Below, in pieces: positions 45,281 to 56,750 of a stretch of 64,000 nt of DNA. Both the position numbers and the translations under genes were made by a program. Location: the NCBI RefSeq assembly GCF_023065955.2, contig NW_026622786.1:54651938-54715937 (forward strand), written 5' to 3'. The notes beneath the pieces are model-generated. The model was given only the letters and a program-made list of their open reading frames with translations. It made no database searches and had not been told where the DNA came from. The DNA is from Ursus arctos (taxonomy: Eukaryota; Chordata; Mammalia; Carnivora; Ursidae). Numbering within the stretch: position 1 is the first letter of the stretch; each line of letters starts with the position of its first letter.

Positions 45281-45402
45281 ACTGGAGGTTCAGTCGGTAG
45301 GGCATCCCACTCTTGATCTTGGGGTCATGGGTTCAAGCCCCACATTGGGTGTAGAGATCACTTAAATAAATAAAATTAAAAAAAAAATAAAATTAGAATA
45401 TG
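45281..45402 (+). mobile_element. Short (tRNA-only) CAN-SINE
   Basis: GAGGTTCAGTCGGTAGGGCA, CTCTTGATCTTGGGGTCATG, then GGTTCAAGCCCCAC (B box) and AAATAAATAAAATT. AT-rich DNA follows to about 45545. Confidence 0.9.
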
Positions 45403-45744
45403 TTGTTTATATGAGATTTAGGACATTACTTATTTTTAAAATAATAATATAATCTTATTTTTAAAATATTTTATGTAAAATAAATATGTGCCTATTATAG
45501 AAACCTTAGAAAATGAAAATGAGCCAAAAAAAGAAAAAAAGAAAATCAGAGTCACTCAAATAGACATGAGATATATTTTACCAAAACATGTTATTCAATA
45601 ACATCACTTTTAATGACTACATAGTATGTTAAATGAATAAATTAGTATTTATTGACTGAGGTCTTACATGTATCAGCTATCAGGAAAACAGAACCACAGT
45701 CTAGCGGCGGGGTGATCAAAACAGTAAACATGACAGTTCTGTTC

Positions 45745-45870
45745 TTTTGCTGGTTCATTCATTCAATAAATATGTTTTGGGTACTCTCTCTGTGCCAGCA
45801 TTGTGCTGGGTGCTGGAGAGCCCACAGTGAAAGAGATGAACAGAATTCCTCCTTATTAGGGTAACCATTG
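45745..45870 (-). repeat. L2 LINE 3'-end fragment
   Basis: TTCATTCATTCAATAAATAT, CTCTGTGCCAGCATTGTGCT, GGGTGCTGGAGAGCCCACAG. Nothing recognised at 45871-46067. Confidence 0.85.
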
Positions 45871-46067
45871 TGCAGGTAAAAATCACCCACCCTCCCTCTT
45901 CCCTCTTTCAACACAACCACCCGTCTACTGGGAATGGACAGGAGGTCAAGAGAAAGAAGGGCATTTTTGTTTGCTTGTTTTGTTGTTTCTTGTCTTTATT
46001 TATATTAAGTAGATAAAGCCCAAGAAATAGTAAGAACGTGTGATAGGTTGCATTATTTGTTGACAAT

Positions 46068-46503
46068 TTTTCCTTCACTCATTGCCTTTTCCCCAGCTTC
46101 CCTAAAGCTAAAGTATATTCCCTACTCCATCCATTGACTTTAGCCATGTGACTTGCTATGAACAATGGAAGTGGGTAGAATTGACAGTGTCCCAATTCCA
46201 AGTAGAGGCTTACGAGGTATTGCATGTTTCTCCCATTAAGAAATGGGTAGCCTCTCTTGTACCCTTGCCCTACACCATTAAAGAGTATGCTTTCAACAGG
46301 AAGCTGTTGCTCCTTCAGTCTGGGTCCCAAAACGAGAGATACATGGAGCTACCCGAACAGCTACCTGTAGCTTAAAAGCAGAGTCTCCTCAGAGACCCAC
46401 AAACTTATAGGCAAGAAATACATGTTTGCTATTATAAGCCACTGATATTTGGGGATTGCTTGTTATACCCCGTTATCATAACAATAGCAGACTAATCCAG
46501 AAC
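46068..46503 (+). repeat. LTR-like old repeat (same type as 44095)
   Basis: TTAGCCATGTGACTTGCTAT, AGGAAGCTGTTGCTCC, TCAGTCTGGGTCCCAAAACG, ACATGGAGCTACCCG, CTATTATAAGCCACTGATAT, CTTGTTATACCCCG, AGCAGACTAATCCAG. Near complete. Confidence 0.6.
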
Positions 46504-46537
46504 TACACAAAATAAAGTACACAATTGTAAATGTCTG

Positions 46538-46853
46538 TCTGAATGTCATGTCCTCCAGGAAGTGTTCCAAGATACCCTCTCATTGTCTTCTCGCCTCACC
46601 AGTCAGAATCAATCTGCCCTTTGTGCTTCCATAGTATTTTGCTTGTGCCTCTATTAGAGCTGACATTTACCACAGCCTGCCCTTGTATAGATTTGGTTGT
46701 ATACGTGTCTGGAATTCTTCCTGGAACATAAGGCATTTGTCGTTGTTTTGTTTTTTGAGGGGAGGGTGCTCTTCACAGTGTCTCTTGACTAGCTAGTCCT
46801 TAGCATGTGGTAGATGCTCAAAAATACGTAATTGAATGAATGAATTAGAAGTC
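46538..46853 (+). repeat. L2 LINE 3' end
   Basis: GTCCTCCAGGAAGTGTTCC, TTTGTGCTTCCATAGTATTT, TGCTTGTGCCTCTATTAG, AGCATGTGGTAGATGCTCAA, then AATTGAATGAATGAAT. Confidence 0.85.
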
Positions 46854-47049
46854 TTCTAATTAGGTGAGCGGGTGGAATGGAGCTGAACTATGGTATGCCC
46901 TCCTAACCCTCAAGATGCATACAAGTGCGAATGTATACACACACAAGCAGAGAAATTAAGTCGTACTTTTGGTAGGTGCAGGGAAGAATAACCAGACAGT
47001 TAAACCAGGGCAAGTTGTATAGGAGACAGCACCTCATCCTAGAAAGAGA

Positions 47050-47215
47050 CTGTACCAGTAGTCAGAAGACCTGAATTCTAGTTCTGATTTGGATATTGGC
47101 CAGCTGTGTTAACCTTGGGAAGTTACCTAACTTCTCTGGGCTTCATTTTTCCACATCGAAGGAAAAAGAATGGTAACCTATGACAGAATTATAAAGATCC
47201 GGAAAGATGTGCACA
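47050..47215 (+). repeat. MIR/MIR3 SINE
   Basis: AGACCTGAATTCTAGTTCTG, GGCCAGCTGTGTTAACCTTG, GGAAGTTACCTAACTTCTCT, GGGCTTCATTTTTCC. Confidence 0.85.
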
Positions 47216-47957
47216 CATGACAGAAAAATATCAAGCCCCACTTACGTCCATATTAAGCCTGGTAAATCAGCTTGCAGGAAGACAGCTCCCACTCCATACA
47301 CCTCCAGGAAGCCAAATGATGGGTCATTAAATGACCACACAAGCTCATGCTGAACCACTGTAGAAGTTGCTCGCTCACAGTGATGGCTGCTTTGCAGTGA
47401 CCCTTGACAGGTATTTGTTTTTCATTTGGAAAACAAAAATGGAATATTTTAAATGTTTTGTTGCCAGGGACTATGTTAAAGTTGAGATTTATTTTTACTT
47501 ATTGTATCTGCCAGGCAAAGCTAATTCCTCCTCTCATCTCCTTCAGGACTTCGTTTACACCTTACCACTGAACTATTTACAGGTTTGTGTCCCAGCACAG
47601 TCTGCGAGCTCTTGAGACCTGGGCCCATGTGGGGGGTTTCCACGCTAGGCTAGAGGAGGGAAGTATATAGTACATTTCAGAAGTACTTTAACAGAGCAAT
47701 GAGCATATTTAAGTGTTAGAACTCAAAGGAAAGCTTACATTTTCTGCAAAGGTTGTGTATATTCCATAATAAACTCATTTATCAATGATGCCAATTAATT
47801 GAGAAACTATTGTGCCTTTTATATATTCTATGCAAGAAGCATATATGTAGCTGGGGTATTCTAAAGTGTAGTTTGTTCTCCTAAATCTCTTTTATAGAGA
47901 AATCATATGTGATGTTTCATTTTCCGTCCTGCTCTAAGTCTTGAAGATGGATTTGAG
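47216..47957. other. Unassigned non-coding stretch
   Basis: No gene recognised. A possible decayed reverse L2 lies around 47790-47880 (ATTGTGCCTTTTATATATTC, AGCTGGGGTATTC). Confidence 0.4.
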
Positions 47958-48215
47958 TCACAGAGCACAAAAGAAAGAACACAGATTTTTGGATTCTGAT
48001 CTCTCCTGTTCAAATCCTCACTCTGCCTTTTATACATCTTGTGATCCTGGGCATGATTCTTAACTTTTATTTTTTTAACTTCAGTTTCCTTATCAATGAA
48101 ATGAGGATGACATTACTTCCCTTGCAGGCTTACAAAGTTTAGAAATAATCTATGAAAATACCCAGTACCATCCTTCACACATAGTAGTTGTTCAACAAAA
48201 CAAAGTTATCGTTGT
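47958..48215 (+). repeat. MIR SINE
   Basis: TGTTCAAATCCTCACTCTGC, CATCTTGTGATCCTGGGCAT, CTTCAGTTTCCTTATCAATG, AAATGAGGATGACATTAC, ACATAGTAGTTGTTCAAC. Confidence 0.85.
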
Positions 48216-48779
48216 TAGTTATTATTGTGGTTCTTTGACAGCAGTGACACTTTTGTAGAGCTTTTTGCCCCAAAATAAAATGGCCCCATATTCCTGTACT
48301 TTCAGTTCTTACGTTGTTTTATAGTTTTCCCATCTGCTCCCTCGCTGTTAGGCTACCAGTTGTCAATTCTCATGGCCATCCATAAGAAATGACAGCTACC
48401 TCTTCTTGCTGTCAGGCTGCTACCAGCTAACTTTCTGCCTCAAATCTGCTTGGAATTATATGTCAAATGGAATGAATAATACTGAGCAGACAGTGCAGAC
48501 ACCTTCCATGGGGCTGAGTGAATGACATTTAGTGCATGGGCTTTGTTACATCTACTGTGGGGACTCAGTATTATACTTTGTGTCTGTGTTTCTGAGGGTT
48601 AAGATTGCTGGCTGAATGATATCCCGACAATAAGGCTCTGCTCTCTTTCTTTTCTGGAAAAGAAGGCAGTCTGGGAGACACATCTCTAGATAACATGGCA
48701 TAGAGTCAGTACCTTTAAAAGTGTTATTGTTTTTGTTGCTATTATTATTGTCTTGAAATCATTTTGCTCAGCGGTGTAT
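48216..48779. other. Unassigned non-coding stretch
   Basis: No repeat or gene recognised. Confidence 0.45.
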
Positions 48780-48952
48780 GCAATGGCAAGAGCACTAGAT
48801 TGTGAGTCTGTTTTAATTTCTAGCCTCTGATCTGTTAAATGACTTCCAGAAAATGACTAACCCTCTCTGGGCCTCAGTTTCTTAATATAAAAAAAAAAAT
48901 GGAAAGATTCAACAGGATGATCTGTGAGCTTCTACATCCTATGACTCTCCAT
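48780..48952 (+). repeat. MIR3-like SINE
   Basis: AAGAGCACTAGATTGTGAGT, ACTAACCCTCTCTGGGCC, TCAGTTTCTTAATATAAAAA, GATGATCTGTGAGCTTC, CATCCTATGACTCT. Confidence 0.8.
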
Positions 48953-49849
48953 CAAGGTACCCAGACGATTGCTTGGCAATAACTACAATACGTCTGGAAA
49001 TAGACTCCACTTTACGGCTTTGGCCTTCGTGGTTTCCTCTAACTCGAATACGTCAGTCGATAGCCAAATTCTTAGCACCATTTTCTGGTCTCTTTACTAT
49101 TTCTTTTTATAATGATTTTGTCCTTAATTTGGACTTATTTCAAGGAGAAAGATGTTAACTACTTAAAAGTGATGGGATGTTTTAATCTGGGCTGGAAAGC
49201 CTGTTCCTTGAGAATGGCTTAATTAACATTTCCAGGTTCATAACATTTTCATTTATTCATCTTTTTGTTTTTAAATGGTTTTTTAAGTTTTCCAGAGACA
49301 GCGATCTCACGTTCCTAATGGATTATAAGAGAGAGAGTGGGTCTGCTGGGATCTGCATTCTTATTAGCTTTAAGATTCACATTAAGAAAAAAAGGGAGCT
49401 TAAGCAGAATAGGTCCACCGTGCTAATAAAAAAAGAAACAGAACTTTAGTTCAACACAAAATAATGTGGTAAGATTGCCAAGCAAAAAGCAGATTGAAGG
49501 AAGGGCCTCCCAGTGACCTTGGAACAGGACAAATATTTTTCTTCCCTGAGCTCATTCTCCACCAGAGGAAACCATGTCTTCCACGTCAGTCATGAGCATG
49601 CCAGGGCGAACTAATCACAGTGCACAGCGATGCAGAGACTGGTTCTGTGAAGGGGGCCAGCGAGCCACTGGGTCAGAATGACAAAACCTAAAATGCACAG
49701 CTGGGTGGCCCCAGATGTGTTGAGGGATGGTTGGCCTCCAGAAATTGGGGCAAGAAGGAAGCACATCTAGCACTGTGTCCTGCACGTGGTGGGCATCCCA
49801 AATACAAATTAAATTCAGTTCATTGAAAAAGTCCTGGGCCAGGCCTGGC
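48953..49849. other. Unique non-coding DNA
   Basis: No repeat recognised except a possible L2 terminus near 49770-49820. The 61-codon frame at 48973-49158 and the 157-codon minus frame at 49615-50088 have no recognisable domain; the latter crosses a MIR. Confidence 0.45.
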
Positions 49850-49990
49850 CTCTGCTCCTGAGCTATTGTTAACCAATGGTATGTTCTCAGACTAATGTAT
49901 TTCATCTTTTTGGCTCTGTTACCGCATCTGAAAAATGGGACTATTAACACTAGCTCAGCATAGTTTGTGAGACGGTGGTAATGACTGATG
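49850..49990 (+). repeat. MIR fragment
   Basis: CTCCTGAGCTATTGTTAACC, GGCTCTGTTACCGCATCTG, AAAAATGGGACTATTAACAC. Confidence 0.65.
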
Positions 49991-50573
49991 AACGAGATGA
50001 ACAAGAAGGTCTCAATTTTAATATGATCAGCTGGCAATAGTGCTTTGTTTCCTGCCTCCTTGAAAGCTATGACTGTGACACCTGCCAAGCCTCAACAAGC
50101 ATAGTTATTAATAACAAAACACTATATGTTGCTTTGTCCGTTTGGGGAAAATAGCTCGAACCTGTCTTTGCTCTGGCCTTCAGCAGCGCTATAAGGAATT
50201 AGAAGGCATGAAACTAGGATGTCACGTATCTTGTGGACCTCAGAGTTGGTGTCTGTGACGTCCTTTCCCTGAGTCACCCTCTCTGTTGTGACGATCAGAA
50301 AGGGGAGGCTCCCCAGAAATGCTACTATGGCCTGGTTGCTTCTCAGGCTCCTGGTGGAAGAAACCATTGCATGTCGGTGTCAGTTCTTCATGGAAATGTG
50401 TCGCATGTCTTTACTCTCCAGAAACGAAGCCAATTTTCTTTTGTAAGAAGAATAAGAAATGTGTTGAGCAAGTGGGAGGATGTATCCAGAGTCACAAGCC
50501 AAACATGGAACAACTCTGATTGGCTTCAGGCACAAGATAATTAAAATGCCTTATTGTCTATTAGCTTTAATGC
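49991..50573. other. Unique non-coding DNA
   Basis: No repeat or gene recognised; the open frame at 50233-50544 (103 codons) has no recognisable domain. Confidence 0.45.
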
Positions 50574-50812
50574 CTGGCGGATATTCTTTTCTTTTCTTTT
50601 TTTTTTTTTAAAGATTTTTATTTATTTATTTGACACAGAGAGACAGCCAGCAAGAGAGGGAACACAAGCAGGGGGAGTGGGAGAGGAAGAAGCAGGCTCA
50701 TAGCAGAAGAGCCTGATGTGGGGCTCGATCCCAGATCGCTGGGATCACGCCCTGAGCCGAAGGCAGGCGCTTAACCGCTGTGCCATCCAGGCGCCCCTGG
50801 CGGATATTCTTT
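50574..50812 (-). mobile_element. CAN-SINE, young ursid/pinniped-type subfamily, 16-bp TSD
   Basis: Body 50590-50796, reverse: T-rich start, AAAGATTTTTATTTATTTA, TTGACACAGAGAGACAGCCA, GCAAGAGAGGGAACACAAGC, CATAGCAGAAGAGCC, CTTAACCGCTGTGCC, ATCCAGGCGCCC. TSD CTGGCGGATATTCTTT exact at 50574-50589 and 50797-50812. Confidence 0.98.
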
Positions 50813-52649
50813 GTAGGGGAATTCAAGGGTTAAGCCATCCCAACATGCCTCACTCCCAATTTATAAAATGGAAAATCTTCCATAAATCAAAAGTTACAAA
50901 CAGACTTTGTAATGTCATAACTCTTGCGACGGCTCTCACCTTGATTGATTCCTATACATACATTCCGGCTGATTACCATAATGTGCTCTTGGGGGACAAT
51001 TGGCATTGGATGGGGAGAAAGAAGCAGGCAGGGAAGTAAATAACAAATGGACCTGGCTCCTCCTCATCGAGAGTGATTTCACTCCAATGTTCCATCATAT
51101 CAACTGGGAAAGAGAGTCGTAGGGTTTAGGCAATCAATTACAGATATGTGTAGAGGCAGACACAATCATTTCACTGATTGTCACCGGTCTCGAGCAGTGA
51201 CACCAAAAAGTGATCCGTCACTCGATTTTCTCTGACACCACGAGAAAGATGGCAGACACTTGTAGACTAACAGGCCCCTGGATTGGTTAGTTTATAAGAT
51301 TGAAAAATAGCTGTGTTTCAAACTTATCCAAACCTTTAAGTGCCTCTGTTGCTAAGATTTCATATCCTTCTGGCAAACATTTAGAAAGATTACCAATAGG
51401 CTAATGACATCATGCCAGAGCGGAATGGACTGTGTCTCTTGTCACTGCAACTGATGTCATTGTGTACATTCCAGGGCATCAGAAGGGTGATGGGAAGGCA
51501 GACACGTACTTCCCTCCATCATGAGGAACATGGCAGTCACCTCATTAAATGTTCCTCATGAGACAATTGTTAGGAGGACCCCTTTGGTCCAGATGAGCCC
51601 CTGCCTCTATCCCACCCACATCTTCAGAGCCTTCAGTCTGTCAGCTTTGCTGCCACTGGATGCCTGGACCTAGTCCCCACCCATTCAGTATGATTTTCTC
51701 TGCTGGCTGAGATTCTACTTTGTCTACACTGCAGTAATGTGCAATCTTTTTCCCGTGAGAGTCAGTTCATGAAAAATTAAAATGTATACAGCCTACATCT
51801 TTCTTTTTTTTCACTCAAAATGAAAAAGAAAAAAATGTATATTCTTACGCACGAATGACCTATTTAATTAAATGACAGAATTTACTGAGAAAATCAACAC
51901 TGCTTTTGAACACTTAAAATATTAATATATGAGTATATTTGAGAAGTAGCAACCTAGAATCAGATTTTTAAATTTCTTTTCTGCAATTGGACTGCAGACC
52001 ACTTCTTGAAGCTGGGGGGAGGGGGGCTTCATGTGGGGCCTCCCAGGTGAGAGATGATACACAGGACTTCTTCCTAAAGGGAAATTACATCCCATCTCCC
52101 AGCTGCAGTCTGAACAAACAGTACTGAGAGGTGCTTCGCTGCATGAAGGTAAAAGTCAGTTGAGGCAATCTTGTATATAAAATTCCAAACAGCAAAGTCT
52201 CCCAGAAAGGGATAGAGAAGGCCTGCAGATTCCATCAGCATCTTCACTGAAACCGACTCGGTCCATTTCTGCCATTTCTTCTGGCACTCAGAATCTTTAC
52301 CCTCCACCCAGGCACAATTCCTTCCATCAGCATATTTTCTCTTGGCACTGGAGGATCTAAAATGAACCCAGCACAGTTTCAGACTTCTCCGTGTAAATCA
52401 TCAAGAAATATGACGACCTTCTGCAGAAATGATGTTCTGCATTTCAAAGTTCATCCACTTCTAAACTAAATCAGTGGCAGCAGTCTGGTGCTTTGCTGGG
52501 TTCTTCAAACCACTTGACCCCAAGCCCCCTTAAATCCTTTCACTCACACTGGCAACCCCCTTGTAAACTGCCCTTAGCAGTTGGAGGAGGTCCCCCACAC
52601 TTACTGACTGTTCACTGTGGTCCACTTTCCACTTATCTAAAGGCCAGAG
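50813..52649. other. Unique repeat-poor DNA, candidate regulatory block
   Basis: About 1.8 kb with no transposon recognised. 51380-51480 contains TGACATCA, ACTGATGTCATTG (CRE/AP-1-like) and ACATTCCA (TEAD-like). 51130-51260 holds CAATCAATTACAG and TCACCGGTCTCGAG. Regulatory role is inferred only. Confidence 0.4.
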
Positions 52650-52870
52650 AGCAGGCACCTAGTAATGATTAAAAATAATTACTGATGTTCCTACATCACC
52701 CTGGATGTCTCAAGCAGCTTTCTCATCTGTCACTTTATGTTACCCTGGAGAAAATGGCCCCTAGAAGTAGGTGGCGTCCCAAGGAAAGAGGAACAGAGAT
52801 TCTAAGGGATTTGATCAAGGTCGTATAACATGTTAGCAATAATCTAAACTAGATTTTTGGAATTGCATTG
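52650..52870 (-). repeat. MIR SINE, decayed
   Basis: TCATCTGTCACTTTATGTTA, AAGAGGAACAGAGATTC, GGGATTTGATCAAGGTCGTA resemble reverse MIR. Confidence 0.55.
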
Positions 52871-52899
52871 TGTTTATCCTACCCCTGGAAACAGGAGGC

Positions 52900-53030
52900 A
52901 TAGCAAAAGTAATATTAGTCATGGCAATAATTGTCATGATCTCTGAGCACCTGCTGAGTGCCAGGTCCCAGGCCGAGGCCCTCATCCGTATCACTTTATC
53001 TGACACTCTCAACTGTCTTGGAGTCCCTCC
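52900..53030 (-). repeat. MIR fragment
   Basis: CTCTGAGCACCTGCTGAGTG, CCAGGTCCCAGGCCGAGG, CACTTTATCTGACACTC. Confidence 0.75.
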
Positions 53031-54867
53031 TGCTAAACCGAAAAAGCCCTTAGAATCTCTCCCTTTGCTGTGCAACCCCACCATGGAGGCCTCAGGGAAG
53101 TTTCTGACACAGCCAGTAGGTTGCCCTCACAGCGGAAAACTTAGGTCAAAATCTGGGCATCACCAAAGAATTCAGAGTAGCTGCAGAAAGCCCTAGAAGA
53201 AAATCTTTAACTGAGTGCAGAGCTCTCATAAAATGCTATGGGCCTGGAAAATGATTTCATAAGTTATTTTGATGGCAAAAATGTATGAAACAGAATTGAC
53301 TAATTCATAAATAACTTCAGAATCTCATCTATTATTTCTCACATCATAACTTACAATGGAATAATTGTTTCTAATTCTGCTGAGTATTTTCTCATGCTTT
53401 TTGGTTCCCTTGGTAAATCTTATTAGTTGGGTAACTCCTAAGACATTTGTAGCTTTCCTCTATTATGATGAGAACAAGTAAATATTAATAGCAATTTGTT
53501 TTTAGTACAACGCAGCATTAATTTCACCACTGGGCCCTCTTTTTTCTTTTTCTTTTTAATTTCTCATCTGAGGGAAAATTGGCTGAGATTTCTCAAAGAA
53601 GGTCTCACAGGAAAAAAAAAAAAAAGACGACAGAAAGAAAACCCAGTGTCCTGTGATCTTATACAAATCTCAGCTTACATTTTATTTACTATGTACATTA
53701 CTACAAACCAATATGAACCATAACTCCATTTAGATAATAATAATCAAATTATCCAACCTGGGATAGCATGTTTTATAGATTTTGGTTTAAATTTAATATA
53801 AAAATGCAGTAGTCCTTGTTTGGAAGAGTTTATTAAGGGTTAGCAAAGAAAAAGCTTTTTCAATAGTCTATAACTCTCTAATGGCCTTTTTCAAATAAAA
53901 TGGGAAAGAATTTGAAAAGAAACCTATATCAGTGAGCTGCAATTGTAACATTACAGTACAGGTCTATAAATCTTGACATGCTCAGAAGATTGCCTAAACC
54001 AGCAATACAATCTGTCCAAACCTCATTGTCTCCACGACCAGCCAGCCTCATTTTAAGAAATGTATGTGGTCTTCAACCTAATTTTATCACCTTCATTTGT
54101 AAACTAGTCAATCAATCAAAGCATCCTGGGAGTCTAAATAGAAAAAGGAGTGCATTTTCATGCATTCTGGGCGACACAGTCAAAAATTAATCTCCACTTG
54201 ATCAGACATTTCTTGCCCTCATCTCAATAGACCATCATTAGGGTCAGCAATGTATATTAAAAATAGAGTTACCGCAAACAGTTCGCCAGCTGGAGTGTGC
54301 AGGCTGCCTGCCCTTTCCTCAGAAAGCTTCCTCCTCCGTGTAAGCCTGAATATGTTCAGTAGATTCATCTGGAAGGAAGCAGGCAGGAAATGAAGTTAGG
54401 GAAGAAAATGCCTGCAGCCCTCAGGAAACACGTATTGCTTCCCAAGTGCCTGGACCATCGAAACATTCCATCCAAGTGAGACCGTTAGAGAGAAAATATT
54501 CCCTAAATATGCCTTCACAAAGATCAGGCCCACGTAGAAGGGTGTTCCCTACACACTGGGGGTGATGGTGGGAGCTTGCCCCAGGGCTGGACTGATAAAC
54601 ATGGAGAAGAAAGGCAAGAAAGTAGCCAAAGCTCAGGAAAAAAATCGGCTTACAGCTGCGTTGTTCCTCCTCCCCTGTCTCTCCATCTTTCATGAGTTCT
54701 GCTCTTCAGGCAAATGCCTCTCTGTTGGGTGAGGCTGCAGTGGCGTTTCATTCCCGACGATCACTCTGCCATGTGCCTTCCTGGATCTCTGGGTGCTTAG
54801 GAAAGAAAACCTATATCTCTCCCTCAATACATATGTATTGATGGAAGGAAGTTAGTTTATTTTCAGG
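53031..54867. other. Unique repeat-poor DNA, candidate regulatory block
   Basis: No transposon recognised, only T- and A-rich runs (53541-53560, 53611-53625). A MEF2-type site TTAAAAATAG lies at 54257-54266, and CAATCAATCAAAG near 54110. Regulatory role is inference. Confidence 0.4.
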
Positions 54868-55380
54868 CCATTAACCTTGAGCCATCCTGGACATCTCTCT
54901 TTCTCTTACACCCACGTTCAGTGCATCAGGAAATCCATCTGGGTTTATCTTCAAGATAAAACCAGACCTGACCACCTCATCGTTTCCACTGCTACCATCC
55001 TGTTTTGAGCCCCATCACCTCTTGTCTGTCTTGTAGTAAATAGCACCTACTAGGTCTTCCTACCCTTCCTCCTAGCCTCAACATAGAAGCTAAGAGTAAT
55101 CCTTCTATTTTTTAAAAATATTAATTCATTTATTTGAGAGAGAGAGAGCATGAGCCAGGGGAGGGGTAGAGGGAAAGGACGACAAACAGACTTCCCCCTG
55201 AGAAGTAAGCCCAACAGAGGGCTCGATCCCACAACCCTGATATTATGACCTGAGCCAAAATCAAGAGTTGGATGCTTAACCAACTGAGCCACCCAGGCGC
55301 CCCTAAAAGTAATCCTTATAAAATGTAAATAGAGTTATTCTACTGTTCACACCCCTCAGTGGCACTCATTTCATTGAGCC
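54868..55380 (+). repeat. L2 LINE ORF2 fragment split by a SINE
   Basis: 54868-55104 reads CTTGAGCCATCCTGGACATC, CAGTGCATCAGGAAATCCAT, GACCACCTCATCG, CACTGCTACCATCCTG; after the SINE it resumes at 55304-55380 (TAAAAGTAATCCTTATAAAA, CCTCAGTGGCACTCATTTC). Order matches the L2 region downstream of the reverse-transcriptase motifs. No open frame is left. Confidence 0.75.
55091..55317 (-). mobile_element. CAN-SINE inside L2, 14-bp TSD
   Basis: Body 55105-55303: TTTGAGAGAGAGAGAGCATG, AGGGCTCGATCCCACAACCC, CTGAGCCACCCAGGCGCCCC. TSD TAAGAGTAATCCTT / TAAAAGTAATCCTT. Confidence 0.97.
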
Positions 55381-55524
55381 CATCTCCTTAATATGGCTAA
55401 CTTGATTTAATACTATGAAAACAATATTTCTTACCTGAGTATCTCAGCCCTAGATTTCCCTATAACTGCCTCAGTTGTGAACCTGACAATATCCCTTTCC
55501 TATGCCATTGATAGCATAGCCGAG

Positions 55525-55650
55525 ATTATTAATAATCATACTATTCATTGAGTACTTTCTGTGTACCAGGTCTTGGGTTAAGTACTTTACCTTCTTTAAC
55601 TCATGCTATCAACCTCTTTATGAATGGGAGGCATTTGGGACTTAGGAAAG
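55525..55650 (-). repeat. MIR fragment
   Basis: TTCATTGAGTACTTTCTGTG, TACCAGGTCTTGGGTTAAG, CTTTAACTCATGC. Confidence 0.75.
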
Positions 55651-55747
55651 TCAGGACTTTCTACAAGGAAGGTGTGGCAGGCATAAGTTTCTACCTGCAT
55701 AAAGGAGTTGGTGGGATGTATTGCACAGACAACATGAGCCTTATGTC

Positions 55748-55812
55748 TAAATCTTAGGTCCACCAACTTAGGGCTGGAATGACCATGGACAAGTCATTTA
55801 ACCTCCTTATTA
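55748..55812 (+). repeat. MIR fragment
   Basis: GGTCCACCAACTTAGGGCTG, GACCATGGACAAGTCATTTA, ACCTCCTTATT. Confidence 0.6.
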
Positions 55813-55900
55813 TATATATAATAAAAAATAAACATATAGTAAATATATCATATATATAATATATTATATATATAATATACATATTCTGTATATTAGGCAT
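55811..55900. repeat. (TA)n-rich low-complexity tract
   Basis: Interrupted TATATATAATATA iterations, nearly pure A/T. Confidence 0.85.
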
Positions 55901-56092
55901 AGAAATCCCATCACATTGCCCAGTACAGTTCTTGACAGTCTAAATTCCTTTCTTTCCTATTTCCCTGTTTGCCAGGCCTAAGTCGATTTGATAAATGAGC
56001 TGAGTTTGTGTTTAGCAAGATTCATTCAAACCTATCTGCAAAGGGACGTTACCTCAGGACAACCAAGAATTGGTTTATTTTAAAGGAATTTG

Positions 56093-56125
56093 AGGTATCT
56101 GCACTTTATACTTTCTTGTTCAGAT

Positions 56126-56168
<43 letters not shown>

Positions 56169-56298
56169 TCAGAGGGAGAGGGAGAAGCAGGCTCTCTGCA
56201 GGGAGCTCAATGCGGAACTCGACCCCAGACCCCTGGGAGCGGCAGGCAGACGCTTAACCAACTGAGCCACCCAGGCATCCCGTGATATCTGCACTTTA
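56093..56298 (-). mobile_element. CAN-SINE with expanded (TTTA)n tail and TSD
   Basis: Body 56109-56282: a 10+ unit (TTTA)n tail, AGAGGGAGAGGGAGAAGCAG, CTCGACCCCAGACCC, GAGCCACCCAGGCATCCC. TSD AGGTATCTGCACTTTA / TGATATCTGCACTTTA. Confidence 0.96.
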
Positions 56299-56607
56299 AA
56301 ATGTAGAAGATAATACTTTCCATCAAGGAAGAGATTATCAGTGGTGACAGATGGCCTTCCCAAGGCCCCTCAAATTCATGCTAGGTGAGCAACTGCCAGT
56401 GTCCTCTTTGGGTTCCACATAGTGATGCTGGCCTGTCTGCACACTCCTCCTATGTAGTGGGCTTGTTCTCCCCAAGGACTCACCCAGTGATCAGTACATC
56501 ACAGTCATTAAAACCCAAAATTTCCTATTGATCTCCAGCTCCATGGGCATCAATTCCATAAACATCAAGAAAGCATTGATGAAAGTCTAGAGACCATCTC
56601 CAAAATC

Positions 56608-56750
56608 CTATTCATTCACTCACAGTTTCACTTACCCGGCAAACATTTGTGGAACATTCACTGTGTGCCAAGAGCTGTGTTAGGTTCTGGGGATACAGGA
56701 TGAACAAGATCAAGTCCCAGCCTTCAGAAAGGTGTCCGTCTAAAGCTGGT
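56608..56750 (-). repeat. L2 LINE 3'-end fragment
   Basis: TTCATTCACTCACAGTTTCA, ATTCACTGTGTGCCAAGAGC, TTCTGGGGATACAGGATGAA. Confidence 0.88.

Noticed and set aside
45281..45402. tRNA-gene-like sequence with a good B box
   Set aside because: It is a short CAN-SINE, with an A-rich tail and no complete cloverleaf.
49615..50088. 157-codon minus-strand open frame
   Set aside because: Overlaps a MIR at 49850-49990 and shows no domain.
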